Of a DNA stretch of 64,000 nucleotides, positions 48,962 to 60,930 are shown in pieces. The stretch lies in NCBI GenBank assembly GCA_028023455.1, contig JAQFVV010012405.1, positions 9,069,923-9,133,922 of the forward strand. Reading direction: 5' to 3'. The DNA is from Epiperipatus broadwayi (Eukaryota; Onychophora; Udeonychophora; Euonychophora; Peripatidae). The notes beneath the pieces are model-generated. The model saw only the letters and a program-made list of their open reading frames with translations, was not told where the DNA came from and made no database searches. A program made the position numbers and the translations under genes. Each line of letters starts with the position of its first letter. The first letter of the stretch is position 1.

Positions 48962-50069
48962 AAAATCAAACGTTTTAGATAAATCAAGATTTACCGATAA
49001 AGTTTTGAGAATAATAACATTATTTCATATATGACAATTATGAATACCCAATGAATTACTATAATATTAACGATGAGATTATCTTATTCTGTTTACAATA
49101 AGAAATTACATTTTTTCCATAACTATTATTTCTAATAATTTGGAAATTATAATAGAGATTGATCGATACGTGTCCATAAGAACAGCTTTGAGTAAACTGC
49201 TTAATAACAATAAATTTCAAAACATATGAAATGATTCAGTATATAAGAATACATTGAATAAATAATAATTACAGATATAAAAATCTCCTTAATTAATTTC
49301 TAGAATTTTTGATCTTACGTCATTTAATCCAACATAATGAACATTTTTTTTAAACAACCCGTCATAAAAAAGAAGTTATGCAGTATTATGTCAAATTTCA
49401 TACTGGTACCTAGCTAGATGCATTTGAAAAGAAAAAAAAAAATTAAACAGATTATCAATATATCTTTTGTTTTTCAATATTTCTAATACATATTTATATT
49501 TCATAAATTTAATTCGACTTATTTTAATTAAAGAATTGATCATTCTCTATTTCAAAGAAGTTTTTGATTATATTAAAATTTTACTTTTCTGATATGATAT
49601 TTAACTTCAGTTCTAAGGATATTTAAATTATTGATGCTCAACCTAAGAATTTTAATAAACTTTTTGATTTATTTTATCTATCAAAGCATCAGTTATTCAA
49701 GCCAAAATCTTTTATTCTGTCAATGTCAAGTCTTTATTTTTACAATTAAAGTCCATAAATGTTCAAAAATCCCAAAACTGCAGTATCAACTGGCTATTCA
49801 ATTCCAAAGATATTATCTTAATTTTGATTTCACAAAGGACAATTTATCAATATGTATAAATAAGTAGGTGCTGATTTAGTTTGCACTCACGGCCATTCTG
49901 AAATCTAAAAACTACCGCTTTCATATCCAACTGATAAATGACATAAATATTGAATAAAAATACTTTAAATTCATATTTTAGAAATTATAAGCTAGTAATA
50001 GTATATAGAAGAGTTGACTCTTTTGATCAAGCTGATAAACTAGTGTTCATTTACTGTATAGTATTTAAT
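48962..50069. other. AT-rich sequence, nothing recognised
   Basis: The 78-codon plus-strand frame at 49631-49867 shows no recognisable motif. Confidence 0.45.
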
Positions 50070-50330
50070 TTATAATATACTTCGGCTTGGCGGATGTGAT
50101 TTTATCCTTGTGCTGTTTATATATATATATAAGATGGAGCCACAGTAAGTCCAGCCCATCTTCCTTTCTTATAGGTAGTGCAGTAGCTAAGACTGAGCTA
50201 AGGGCCAGATTAGCACGTAAGCTCCCTGCCTCTTATGAACCAAATCAAGGTTCTCTTTTAGCAGCATGATGATCGGTCATTGGGTAAAGCTGGTGTTGGT
50301 CACGAAAACCCTAAAAACTATTCATCCATC
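50070..50330 (+). other. GC-richer unclassified segment with a short open frame
   Basis: Stands out from flanking AT-rich DNA. A frame at 50087-50269 ends GSAVAKTELRARLARKL, SYEPNQGSLLAA. A TTTCTTATAG before GTAGTGCAG could be a splice acceptor. I do not recognise the protein, and it has no second copy here. It may be an exon relic, a processed fragment or a repeat piece. Confidence 0.25.
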
Positions 50331-51039
50331 CGCAGAGCAACTTTATTATTATATTTTATTTGTGCGTAGCATATTAGTAAAATCTTTATAGCCAACTCTA
50401 CCTCCATAATATGCAATCTTCGGCATTGAACTGAAGCATTCTTGAAAACCCGTTCGATCTAAAACTATCTGTGATGCTTTATATGTCCATATTTAATATA
50501 TAAATTTATCATAATCAGATGTATTATTAAGCTTCACTCCAGACTTGGTTTGATTTCATGTATAATAGTCACTCGAAGTGATTATGAAACGGCATAACTA
50601 ATAAGTGGAATGTAGTGATTTATTATATAGCATAATATTTAGCTTCATTAAATTTGAGCCACAAATTTATTTAACCCAAATATCAATTATTGTTTGTACA
50701 ATTGCCTAGAGTAATGTTGTTTAATAAATAAAATGCCTTCATGCATTTTCCAACGCTAAGTAATGGGTTATATCAAAATATATATGAAATTGTCAATAAA
50801 TATATTTCTAATTCATCATATATCAGTTTCTGTATCATTATTAGATCAATCCAATTCATTAATTGACCATAGCTATTCATTAGTAAAGCCCCTATTAATT
50901 AAATATATTAGATTTTATCTTTGGAATGTCTCTAGTATTTAAGTTGTTTATATATATGTTTAAGTTCATGAGTCTCATTGACTTCTCCATTTTTCTAGTG
51001 GGCCGGATTTAAAATTAATTCTGGTGTGCCATAATTGTT
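50331..51039. other. AT-rich sequence, nothing recognised
   Basis: No signature found. Confidence 0.5.
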
Positions 51040-51172
51040 ATGTTATCCATTAGGTGTTTGATCTGAGGCTTACAGAGTGGGTTCGAATTCAGGTTAGTCC
51101 CTGACCTAAATCTCGGGCTTGACTGGGTTTGAAATACATTTTGTGAGTTCCAGCTCGTGTTAGATGGATAAC
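51040..51172. mobile_element. Short fold-back with a tRNA-like B box
   Basis: The ends TGTTATCCATTAGGTG and GTTAGATGGATAACA are near-complements. The interior is GC-richer and contains GGGTTCGAATTCAGG, close to a Pol III B box, and a mirrored partner (CTGACCTAAATC / GATCTGAGGCTT is only loosely matched). Possibly a tRNA-derived fragment. No second copy was seen. Confidence 0.45.
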
Positions 51173-51769
51173 ATATTTTGACCAGTGCATAGGATTTTTT
51201 TTTTTTTAGTATTTGGAAATTATAAGATTGGTTTGATCAGACTTCTGCAACTTTTGGATGATATTTTGTATATGCCCAAACCATCCTTCCCCCTCTCCGC
51301 AAATTCTGATGCTTTGTGCGGTCATATTTCAAATATTTTATGAAGGTAAATTAAAAAAAAAAAAACTTTAATAAAATAAAGCATATTATATTAGAAAGTT
51401 ATAATAAATAACTTAAAGTAATAAAAATCGAAAAAATTAAATTTTACTTTATATAACGACTTTTTTATTATTATTTTTTAATAAACAGTTTTTTTATTCA
51501 TTCGTTTAAATATTTTAGCATTTTAAAAATTATTAATATTCTTGGAACCCTTTAAGCAAATAGTATAGACAATAAAACTAAAGAAAATAGAAAACTGAAC
51601 TTAAGAGAAAAGTTAGATTCATTATCTTTTATATTAAATATGATTTCAAGATACTCATTTCATTTTTTAATTAAATATTTAGACCGTAGTTTATGTATAT
51701 TTTATGTTATCTTTTAGTTAATGCTCAGATATTTTTTCTCGTTTGAGAAAAAATATCAGCAAAAACTTA

Positions 51770-51793
51770 GGAAATTCAGAAAGTCAAAAAGAG

Positions 51794-51880
<87 letters not shown>

Positions 51881-52087
51881 AAGAGAGAGGGAGTGAGAGG
51901 AGAGATGGAAAAAGAAAAAAAAGAGAGAGGGAGTGAGAAAATAAAAGTGAGAACAAGAAAGAGAGTGAGATAGAAAGAGAACAAGAGAGAAAGAGTGAGA
52001 GAGAACGAGAGAGTAAATGATAGAAGTGCAAGAGAGAATGTATAAGAGAGAGTATAAGAGAAAGAGAATGAGAGAGAGAGAGAGAAC
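51770..52087 (+). repeat. 318-bp polypurine tract with an uninterrupted (GA)n core
   Basis: The core at 51795-51878 is about 42 GA units. Degenerate GAGAGGGAGTGAGA, AAGAAAAAAAAGAGAG and GAGAGAACGAGAG blocks continue to 52087. The plus strand is almost all purine. Long R/Y mirror tracts can form triplex (H-DNA) structures. The serine-leucine frames on the minus strand are artefacts. Confidence 0.95.
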
Positions 52088-52189
52088 ATTATGTTAAAAC
52101 TGCAAAAAAAAATGTTTTATTTTATTTTCAATTAAAAATAATAAATGTAAAAAATATTTCATAGAAAATGCTTTTATTTAATCAAATTC

Positions 52190-52990
52190 TGTTGTTTAGC
52201 ATTTTGCTCTAAGTAAAACTCGGAATATACGCAGTTTTTCTTCTGTTAAACTCCGTAAGTCTGTGTCCAAATTTATATCAAACCATTCTTCTTTCAATCA
52301 TTTACCAATTCTAGCACTACAATCTTCCATGACAATTTTAAAATCTTGTTTTATCTGATCAAAAGCATTTTGTATATTTATATAAAAATCATCTCCTTCA
52401 TTTGATATCCATCACTAATTTGAATAACTACTCCTGTCAAGTAATGCACTATTTATCTTCATAAGATTGTTCTTTCACATTTTATTTATAATGAGTATCC
52501 ACTCCATGTATACTTCCAACATTTATACCTTTATAGTAAAATACTTGGTCAATTTTTAAATCAATTGTCTCATCTCTTTTAACTTCTTAAAGTCTAACAA
52601 GGTTCCATTTAACATTAGACAGCTCTTTCATATAATCATCATTAAAAGCGATTTGCAATACTAAGTACTTGACATAAAAAGTCATTATCTAATGGCTTCC
52701 TGGGACATAATCAGGGAATTCGTAATACCTTCTGTTTTCGCCACCAAACACTGTTTTGGTTTTCAACTTTACAGTTTCCTGGAAATAAAGTGCATAATTT
52801 AATTTTGATTGGCGTGATTGTGCATATCCAAAATGCATTCCATCTTGCCCTCAAGAAAACTCAACTAATATTTCACTTAAAAATAATTTGGCAACTGAGA
52901 AAAAAATCCATCATGTTTTTTGGTCTTAAAACTCAGAGGTAAAAATCCAATAAACTCACTATGCTGGCTGATCCATGTTGGTAAAAAGGC
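52190..52990 (-). mobile_element. Decayed LINE 5' region, family E (endonuclease domain)
   Basis: Minus-strand text reads, from about 52860: MHFGYAQSRQSKLNYALYF and a following open stretch to 52690 that I cannot assign. Then comes MKELSNVKWNLVRL, with EVKRDETIDLKIDQVFYYKG after it, near 52490-52650 (family 'ELxNVKWDIIGLSEVRR..GE...LK.G...YY.G'). Next is DDFYINIQNAFDQIKQDFKI then VMEDCSARIGK near 52300-52400 (family 'FY..LQ..ID..P..D..IVMGDFNAKVG', with GDFNAKVG decayed to EDCSARIG). Stops and shifts interrupt it. It belongs to a different LINE family from B, C and D by these strings. Confidence 0.68.
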
Positions 52991-55331
52991 CATTCGTATT
53001 CATTTACCATATGAATAATTATCTAATATTAACAAGTGTAGCAATAAAAATCTATATAGGGGCTATTAAGGATTTACCGTTTGATTTCTTTAAATCGCAA
53101 AGAGAGATCAAAGGAACTAATAACAAATAATAAGTTGACTTTTTTTGATTATATAACAGTGTTTATTTTTAAAATAAATTTTATAGAAGTTTATGCCCTG
53201 TGTTTATCACTGTAGCAGATCAACAAACTTAAGAGCTTAAGGTTTCAGGAATAAAGCTCAACCCTTCACTTCCAATATCAAACACTACACAATATTTTTG
53301 TGAAGAAATCAAGTGTGGGGATAGGAATATTCGGAAACGCTTATTAAGAGCTATTAAATCTCATTATATAACTCCACAGTATGTCAGATACCTAAGCATT
53401 TAATTACTATAATGTTTTAACTATTTACTTTTTTGAGATTTTTTTTTTTTAGTATTTAGTGAAATAACTGGATGCTCTGAAAATGATTTATCCCCATCTA
53501 TATATATAAATATTAAGTGGAGTCAATTTAAATATATATATATATATATATAGTAAGTGGCGTCAATTTAAAGTTAAGATTAGACTTGCACCTCAAAACT
53601 ATCATATTAGCTTATCCAATATTTAAATCTGATTTATAATACATATGCTCAATTATATTTTGTTTGAATATTCTTGTTTCATTAATTCAGGTTTGTGAAT
53701 GCTTTTGGAAATAGTTCAGCTTGAAATTAAAAGTATGTATTTGGAAAAATAGGCTGCAGTGAAAATCATCATCACCATTATCATTGTCAGCCATTTTCAA
53801 ACAAATAAATAAGATAATGAAAAACAGAGCTTTGAGATGCCTAAGCATACTAATTCCTGAAGCACAAATAAATCACACATATAGGAAATGTGGTCCATTA
53901 CTATATTTATTTGATACTTTATTTTGCAGTTTTTAACTTTTAAAATGTTTTTTTGAAAATAACATTTTTTTTAATTGTAGCCCTAACATTTAGTTCCTAT
54001 CTTCTCCATGAAAGTGTACCACTATTGTACGTTTTCAGAATGCCATTGATATAAACATTATATGTGAGTGAGTTACTTCTCTTATTGTAAACTATGCTAA
54101 ACTTCACTATAAAATATATTCTTAAGATGATTTATGTTGTTGATTGATTTCACATATCTAAATCAAAAATATATGATTTTACAGTAAAATTTGCCACAAA
54201 ATGTCAGGACATTTTGATGTTCTAACTTTTAGCATAGAAATGACATTGCTTTAAAATTTGATTGAAAAGCTTTGCTGTTATAAATACTTGATATTTCAAT
54301 AGAAAATATTTTTTAAAGATGTTTAGAGTATTTATGGCAAATAGCATCTTCATATCAAAATAGCACTATTTTTTCTTTAACGTTTCTGATGGTCATTATT
54401 CTAAAAAGATATGAACCTGTAACAATAACAGAGGAAGTAGCTATTAAAAAGATAAGCAACCTCGATTAGAACAAATCAGTACAGAAGTTTGAGTTTACTA
54501 AGTCATAGTCATTTTTTAATTTGTATTAAAACTTTGTTCATTTTTACTATAAAGTGCTGAAAACTTTGAAATTATTCAAACGGGAGTCAATCTCCATGTG
54601 CTATTTCTTAAATATTATAAATTTCTGCGCACTCTCTGCCGATAAGAATTTAAAAAAGTTAAGTGAATCACTTAAGTTTCTAGTGTACATTATATGGAGA
54701 TAAATTTGCAAGCTGTCTGAATTGGAAATCAACACTATAACGTTCAATACTAGACTTTTCGTGCATTTAACTATTTGATTATGATTTATTTTTGTTACGA
54801 TATTTTTAACTTTTTAAAATCTACCTCCATTTGTCTATACCTATATTACCTTTAATATTAATCAATTTTTATATACTCATAAACAACCATTTTATTTCCA
54901 AATCTGACAGTTTCAACTGTTCAACGCTCTTCCTCAAAACTTGTGTTTTCTTTAGCAAAAAATGTTAACCACCATAATAGAAGTTGGATAAAGAACGTTG
55001 AATAATTGAATGTGTCAGTTTAGATTGAAATAATAAACATATATTAAGAACATATAAAAAGTGATTATTATTGCTATTGTTTAAATTATCTATAATGTAG
55101 TAGAGTAAAAAGAAAAAAAAGGGATTATTTTATGATTACTTTACTATGTGATTGTGTCACTGATATTGTACTTTTTTAATTATGTTATATCATAAATTTA
55201 GTTTTAAAATATATTTTGCACATAATGCTTTGCTGTTCAATTCCTAATTTTTGAATATCTTTATTATAATATGCAAATCTTGGATTGGTAGATGAGAACT
55301 GGTCTCTTTTTAAAATAATTATATTGTCACT
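52991..55331. other. AT-rich sequence with one short (AT)n
   Basis: (AT)n at 53532-53551, preceded by an imperfect duplication (AAGTGGAGTCAATTTAAA / AAGTGGCGTCAATTTAAA at about 53515 and 53556). Nothing else was recognised. Confidence 0.5.
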
Positions 55332-55406
55332 CCATGGTTTGGCACAATGGCAGTCGTAGGAGATCAAGATCCACGGACCAAAGGACAGTTCTGTCACCTC
55401 TGGTAT
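55332..55406 (+). mobile_element. SINE-like fragment, family B, copy 2
   Basis: CCATGGTTTGGCACAATGGC, GATCAAGATCCACGGACC and TTCTGTCACCTCTGGTATTC correspond block by block to the minus strand of 1255-1343. The A-box-like and B-box-like boxes are more decayed than in copy 1. Sequence similarity ends after CTGGTATTC, where a poly-T run begins. Confidence 0.5.
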
Positions 55407-56324
55407 TCAATTTTTTTTATTACAAAACTTTAATTAATAAGCCATTTAATTATTATTTTATTGCCTTGCAAAATTTTTTTGCTATGAATTACAAATCGTC
55501 ATGTGTCTTCCTTGTGTTTAATTTGGTGTATCTTTGTGATGAAATAGAAGATTATAATATGATATCGCCATCTTTTTTTATATCATAATATAGAGATATT
55601 TTACCATGCTGTATTCTTTTTCATCGTGCTAATCTATCAAGTTCATTTCCGTGATGGCTTAATTTATTAGAATTATTATTTCTGCTTATTATGACTTTGA
55701 TAATAGTCTGCTTGGAGGACCCAACTAATTACTAAAATAGATAACAAGCATTGCTTTTTCCCTTTCGAACACTTTTATTGACCTTTTAACTGTTTCAGGC
55801 CAAATCCAAAACCTTCAATAGTGATCTGTTTAATCTTTTCAATAAATGCTTGCAACTTTCTACTATGTTCAACTGAAACAAAAGAAAATCAAACAAAATT
55901 GCTGAAAAAGTGCAACAGAGAATTGGGATTATAGAATTAAATTGAGCAATAAAGAGATAATGAAGATACTGAATTCCATATGATAGAATGCGCTAGACGA
56001 GTTCTTATCGCTGTTGTATGAAGGAAGAGTATAAATTGAACACCTGTTAAGATTTATTTTTTGTATATCAGAAGTCAATTTTACCTTTGAGATTTCCAAA
56101 AATTCATTGAACATTATTGTATAGAATATCGCAAATAAAATGCAGATATAAAACAGACAAGTAGATATATAGAAGTGGATAAATAAATAAAAACGGATAG
56201 AAAATTATAGCTATGCTTAATTGATTGTTATATACTTTATATTTGTGTATACATATATGTGTGGGTATGTCTCTTTTAAAAAATAAGTTTTTCTAATAAC
56301 AAGAATCACGTTCAAACAATATAA
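55407..56324. other. AT-rich sequence, nothing firm
   Basis: No signature. The frame 55929-56114 on the minus strand shows no recognisable motif. Confidence 0.45.
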
Positions 56325-56800
56325 TTACGGCGCAGGGAGGCTTTGTAGTGAATATTTTTCTAAGCCATTTCATTTAATAAATGCAACTCCAGTGTTAAAT
56401 TTTCTTTATCTCATAATTAAAAATGAAAGCTCGTTTTCCCACTGGAAACAAGTCTGCCAAAAACCAGGAATGCAGGCATCTTTTCTCATTCTCCTGTGCA
56501 CTGTCCATCTTTTATAAAAGTACTCCGTCGCTCAAAAAATCTTTTAAACTCTCTGCTGCAAAGAAATGTACATTTCGCCACTAGGAGTATGATCCTTCCC
56601 GAGGTTTAACGAGGTCGTGCAGGGAGACAAAATATCCTATCATTTAAAGTCGAAAATGAAGATTGATTACATGTTTCAATGTCGACCGACATTTTAACAG
56701 CATGCTAAAACATAGTCTTTATTAACTGGGAAAACGATTCATATTTACCGCTAGGGCGTAGTCAGTTTTCTGCGTCTGATTGAACTACTTTGCGGATTGT
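56325..56800. other. Second unique CpG-retaining block
   Basis: CpG-bearing, mixed-composition sequence (TTACGGCGCAGGGAGG, TACTCCGTCGCTC, TTCCCGAGGTTTAACGAGGT, CGTGCAGGG, TGTCGACCGACA, TACCGCTAGGGCG) without repeat features or an open frame. It resembles 8985-9905 and not the repeats. A conserved noncoding or regulatory role is possible but unproven. Confidence 0.35.
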
Positions 56801-57984
56801 AAATTTTTTGCTCACAAAATTGGCTTATTTAAAAATAAAACTCAGACATGGCATAGGAATTAAATTCTTTATATAATGAAACTAATCCATTGTTCCAATA
56901 GTGCAAAAGACATATTAACAAAAATAAAAATTTTCTTTTTGTTATAAATCTTTAATTATTTATTTATTAATGTTAATAGTTAAAATGATTTTTAATTATA
57001 CAATCAGACGACGCATCAGATTTTAAAATATTTAGATGTAAGATTTTTAATGTTTTTAAACTGGCTGTCATTCTAATTGCCCATACCGGCAAACATCTGA
57101 TTAATACGTTGAACCTTGCTAGTATGTTAAGTCATATATAAATGTTAAATATTGTCTTTGTGCGCTTCGAGTAATGAAAAAAATTTTATATTTCTTCGTT
57201 TTCTCTAATTTCAATGACTTTCTTAAAAAAATTATTATTCAAATGTCCAGCTATTATTTATTTATTATACAGAGATACGTAACACTCATAGAAATGTAAA
57301 TAAATTTGGAGAAATTCCCACATCGTAGTGATTGGGTACTGTGACATGAACATATATTTCCAAATTTATTTATGTATATAGCGTGCATATACTGTAAATT
57401 CTTTGCTTCAAAGTATTCTCTCTAAAATCGTCTTATTGATACATACATTTATAAGGGTCGTTTACTAGCAGCCACTCCTAGCCGAATATGATCATTTTAA
57501 TCCCCGAAGAGATAAAAAAACCAGTGATAAGAATCAAAAATTTTAAAATTAAATAAAAAGAAGAACGAAATCAAAATTAAAATGTATGTGTGTGTTTTAA
57601 GGGATGAAAATGCAGTTACGCAAATACATGTTATTGCTACTGTCATTGTTGAATGTCATAAAAGTCTACCAGTGATTACTAGATTTTAAACTAGCCTACT
57701 TGACTAAAAATTATAGATATTGCACTAAAATATATATATATATGTTAAAAAAATGGAAAGAATGAGAATACAAATAAAAGAAAACTACAGCTAAACATTT
57801 TTTTTAAAAAAAGAAATGGATTTAAGATGTTCAGATATAAAAGTAAAACCAACAGATTGCTTTATTATATATATATAAATTTTCATCTTTTTCGCATGTC
57901 CTTGATCACCTGTTTTAGTAAATTGTGATGAAATAAAAGTTTGAAATATAAGTAAAATTGTACATATATGAAGTTAAAAGTCAA
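56801..57984. other. AT-rich sequence, nothing recognised
   Basis: Scattered CpGs up to about 57500. No frame or repeat family was found. Confidence 0.45.
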
Positions 57985-58071
57985 GCGTTGTTAGCCGAGA
58001 GGTCACCACACCCGCCTTGAAAGCAAGTAGTTGGTTGCAGACGGGTGTGGGTTCGCGTCCCGGCCAATGCT
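57985..58071 (+). tRNA. tRNA-Ser(UGA)-like gene, degenerate (probable pseudogene or SINE head)
   Basis: An 87-nt tRNA-like unit. The acceptor halves GCGTTGT / CCAATGC pair at six of seven positions. The A box is TAGCCGAGAGGT. The anticodon loop is CTTGAAA (anticodon TGA, serine). The T arm GTGGG-TTCGCGT-CCCGG contains the B-box core GGTTCGCGTCC. A long variable region fits the serine class. Defects: two C-A oppositions in the anticodon stem (CCCGC / GCAAG), no 3' half of the D stem, and a T-stem mismatch. A 9-bp perfect stem (CCACACCCG at 58006-58014 with CGGGTGTGG at 58042-58050) competes with the cloverleaf. No T-run terminator follows immediately. The call as pseudogene is an inference. 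Confidence 0.6.
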
Positions 58072-58380
58072 ATGACATATGAAAAAAGTATATCTAAAAA
58101 AAGGCTATATAAAGTTAAATTACAATATGAGTTATGTGTGTCTTACTCACTTGAAAAAAGTGATCTGGATGTTTCAAAAATGCATTTAGATGGATGATTG
58201 TGTTACGATTGAACTAAAGTGAAGGATGCACTGAAATAAGAAAACACTTGAAAATACAGTATATAAATTTGAATCGTCTATAAAAATATATTTTAATACT
58301 TCTTATACAATATCAAAAAATTCTATAAATAAACAGTAATATTATGACTATGCCAAAAATGAATGATGATTTGATAGAAT
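58072..58380. other. AT-rich sequence, nothing recognised
   Basis: No clear SINE body could be linked to the tRNA-like unit. Confidence 0.45.
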
Positions 58381-58395
58381 TTAATAATATTAATA

Positions 58396-58431
58396 AGAAG
58401 GAGGAGGAGGAGTAGAAGAAGAAAAGAAGTA

Positions 58432-58518
<87 letters not shown>
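58396..58518. repeat. Compound (GGA/GAA)n-(AAT)n microsatellite
   Basis: Purine-rich GGAGGAGG and AGAAGAA units precede about 28 AAT units. The minus-strand polytyrosine frame is an artefact. Confidence 0.95.
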
Positions 58519-58519
<1 letters not shown>

Positions 58520-58921
58520 TCAAGATAAATGAACATTTACTATGAATATATGAACTGCATTACTAAGAAATAACAGAACATTGATAGAAGTATAATATCT
58601 CCATAAGACATATATGTAAAAGGCTAAAATCTTTGTAGGAATACATATGCACGCTTCAACATTGAGTCAAAAATTTATATACAGATTGTATTTAATCTTT
58701 CTTCATCTACTCTATATTTTAAATATATGTAATCATGTCACTTCAATTTTCTCTAATTGATTCATTGCTTTTGTCCCATTCAGAAATATAAACCTCCTTC
58801 TGATCTATTAGTACTATAAGTTAAACCTATGAATGTAAACAGAATAATGATTTTTGTAAGCATAATGTGCCAAAATAAATCATGTAAGATATGTTTGGTC
58901 TTAATAAAGTTTCTTTGAAAC
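58519..58921. other. AT-rich spacer between two (AAT)n arrays
   Basis: No signature found. Confidence 0.5.
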
Positions 58922-59137
<216 letters not shown>

Positions 59138-60655
59138 TGGTAAGTAAAACTGTTTTTAAATAGTTTATTCCAAAGAAAAGGTTTTATCCCAGTATTTCAT
59201 AGACAGTGAAAATAAAACATTAATTAGCTAGCTTATTGATTTTCATTATGAGGCCAGATGGTGTACTGATATTGGATCATCCTGACATGTCCATACTCTA
59301 GAGTTTAATACTGGCCAAACATTTTTTTTATTAAGGAAAATTAATACAGAGTGTATACATAAAACCATGTTACATATGGACTAGTTGTACACAAGGTTAG
59401 ACTGCTATCCTTGTCTTTAACCAAAGTTCTATATGATATCAGATTATATGCAGTCTTGAGCATTTATATTGGGCTTGATATATTTTGATTGGATATAACC
59501 AGCTTCTGCAGCTTCGCCATGATGGTGAGAAAAAGACATAAGTGATCAACTAATTTTAACATAATTTCATGATACATATTGATTAGTTACCTCAATTTTG
59601 AGCAGCTATGCTGCACCACTATTTAACTTTCCATAATCCTTTAGACAAGATAGGTTGAGGTGTGTGAATTGTATTTGAAATTAAGGATTATATTTCTTTC
59701 AAGATTATTTTCTGTGGGCAATCTGCTTCATTAGTAGACATGCTATGTGACACACTTGTTGGTCAATAAGTCATGGCGAATTGTGTATAATTACATAGGA
59801 TGTGCTTATGTTATAGGTAAATCCAATCTTTATTCCACACCAATCTTTCACAGATGGGTGAATATCAACCTTACAGCTCACCCTCCTCTTATGCTCACTT
59901 CACTTATGTCAGCCACAGGAGGTATCCCTTTTTTGAAGTAGAGTTTTGCCTGCATTCTCGGAGAATCATCCTCTTTGCAGTTCAGTTCTATCTGCTCCCA
60001 AGTGTCAGAAAACAATTATCCCATTACCAACAGATGATCCCTGGTCTTCATACTGCAGATAATTTCCTTGAACTCACCCCATGGACTTTTCATGCAAGGA
60101 TGAAATTTCAGGCAACACCCAAACATTTTTTAGCTATTTAATTATCATTACTACCAACATATCATTACTACCAACATTATATAACTTTTCAGATTTCTCA
60201 TAAGTATATAAGAACATATTTCTTCCCTTTTACTCTAGAACCACCTATTGTAAGCCTATAATTTACAGCTTTGGGCTAATTTCTGACTTTTGTATTTGTC
60301 AATGTGAACTTAGGATTTAAAGCTATAAGTTTTAGCTTTGAAAACACAGTTCTCATTGACAAAGATAAACACCAGAAAGTAGTCTAGAAATACATACATC
60401 CCAGTGCAATACAAACTGGGTATCTACTAATTATTTCTACAGTAGAGTGAAAATAATTTAGATTAATATCTGCTAATTCTGAGATCGTAAAACAAAATTA
60501 TTTTAATTTTAACTGATTAAATGCACAAACAAATACTTCACCTTCTTGGATTCTGAATTAATAGTATGTTGATAATTGTGCTTTTTTTGCTTGTAAGAAG
60601 ACAATTTGCAAATGTATTTATTATTTTGAATGCAGCATTTAATGACTTTGTTCAA
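59138..60655. other. Unclassified, with a GC-richer core at about 59740-60120
   Basis: The core carries overlapping plus-strand frames (59747-59941, 59854-60141). In the minus sense there is text such as KLYFKKGIPPVADISEVSIR. Neither is recognised. Composition unlike the flanks suggests an old mobile-element piece. A weak tRNA-like B box (GAGTTTAATACTGGCC) lies at 59301-59316. Confidence 0.35.
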
Positions 60656-60930
60656 TAATTAATGTTAAAAAGGTCAAGTTCTTTAGCATCTGGTTACCAA
60701 GAAAAAATTCTCAGTAAGTTTTAGATTGAGTGGTTGTTATCTTGAGAATGAAAACCAATTTACATACCTTGGAGTCTTATAAATAGAAAAGTGGATTTGA
60801 ATGTTGAGATACAATACAGACACCAATGTATAGCTACAATTTTTGTACTTCATCACAGGAAAAAAATCATTACAACTAAGTTAACTGTATATTGAAGCAG
60901 TCAGTGTGTATGCACATACTGAGCTTCATG
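60656..60930 (+). mobile_element. LINE B fragment, copy 2
   Basis: AAAGGTCAAGTTCTTTAGCAT through GAGTGGTTGTTATCTTGAGAA to ACCTTGGAGTC matches the LINE B segment near 17660-17760 (AATCAAGTTCTTTATCAGCC, GAATGGTTATTAACTTGAGA). Translation gives YLENENQFTYLGVL, the 'TYLG' block after the catalytic box, and further decayed text follows. Both ends are truncated. Confidence 0.75.

Noticed and set aside
51743-52089. Arg-Glu and Ser-Leu repeat frames on both strands
   Set aside because: Artefacts of the GA tract.
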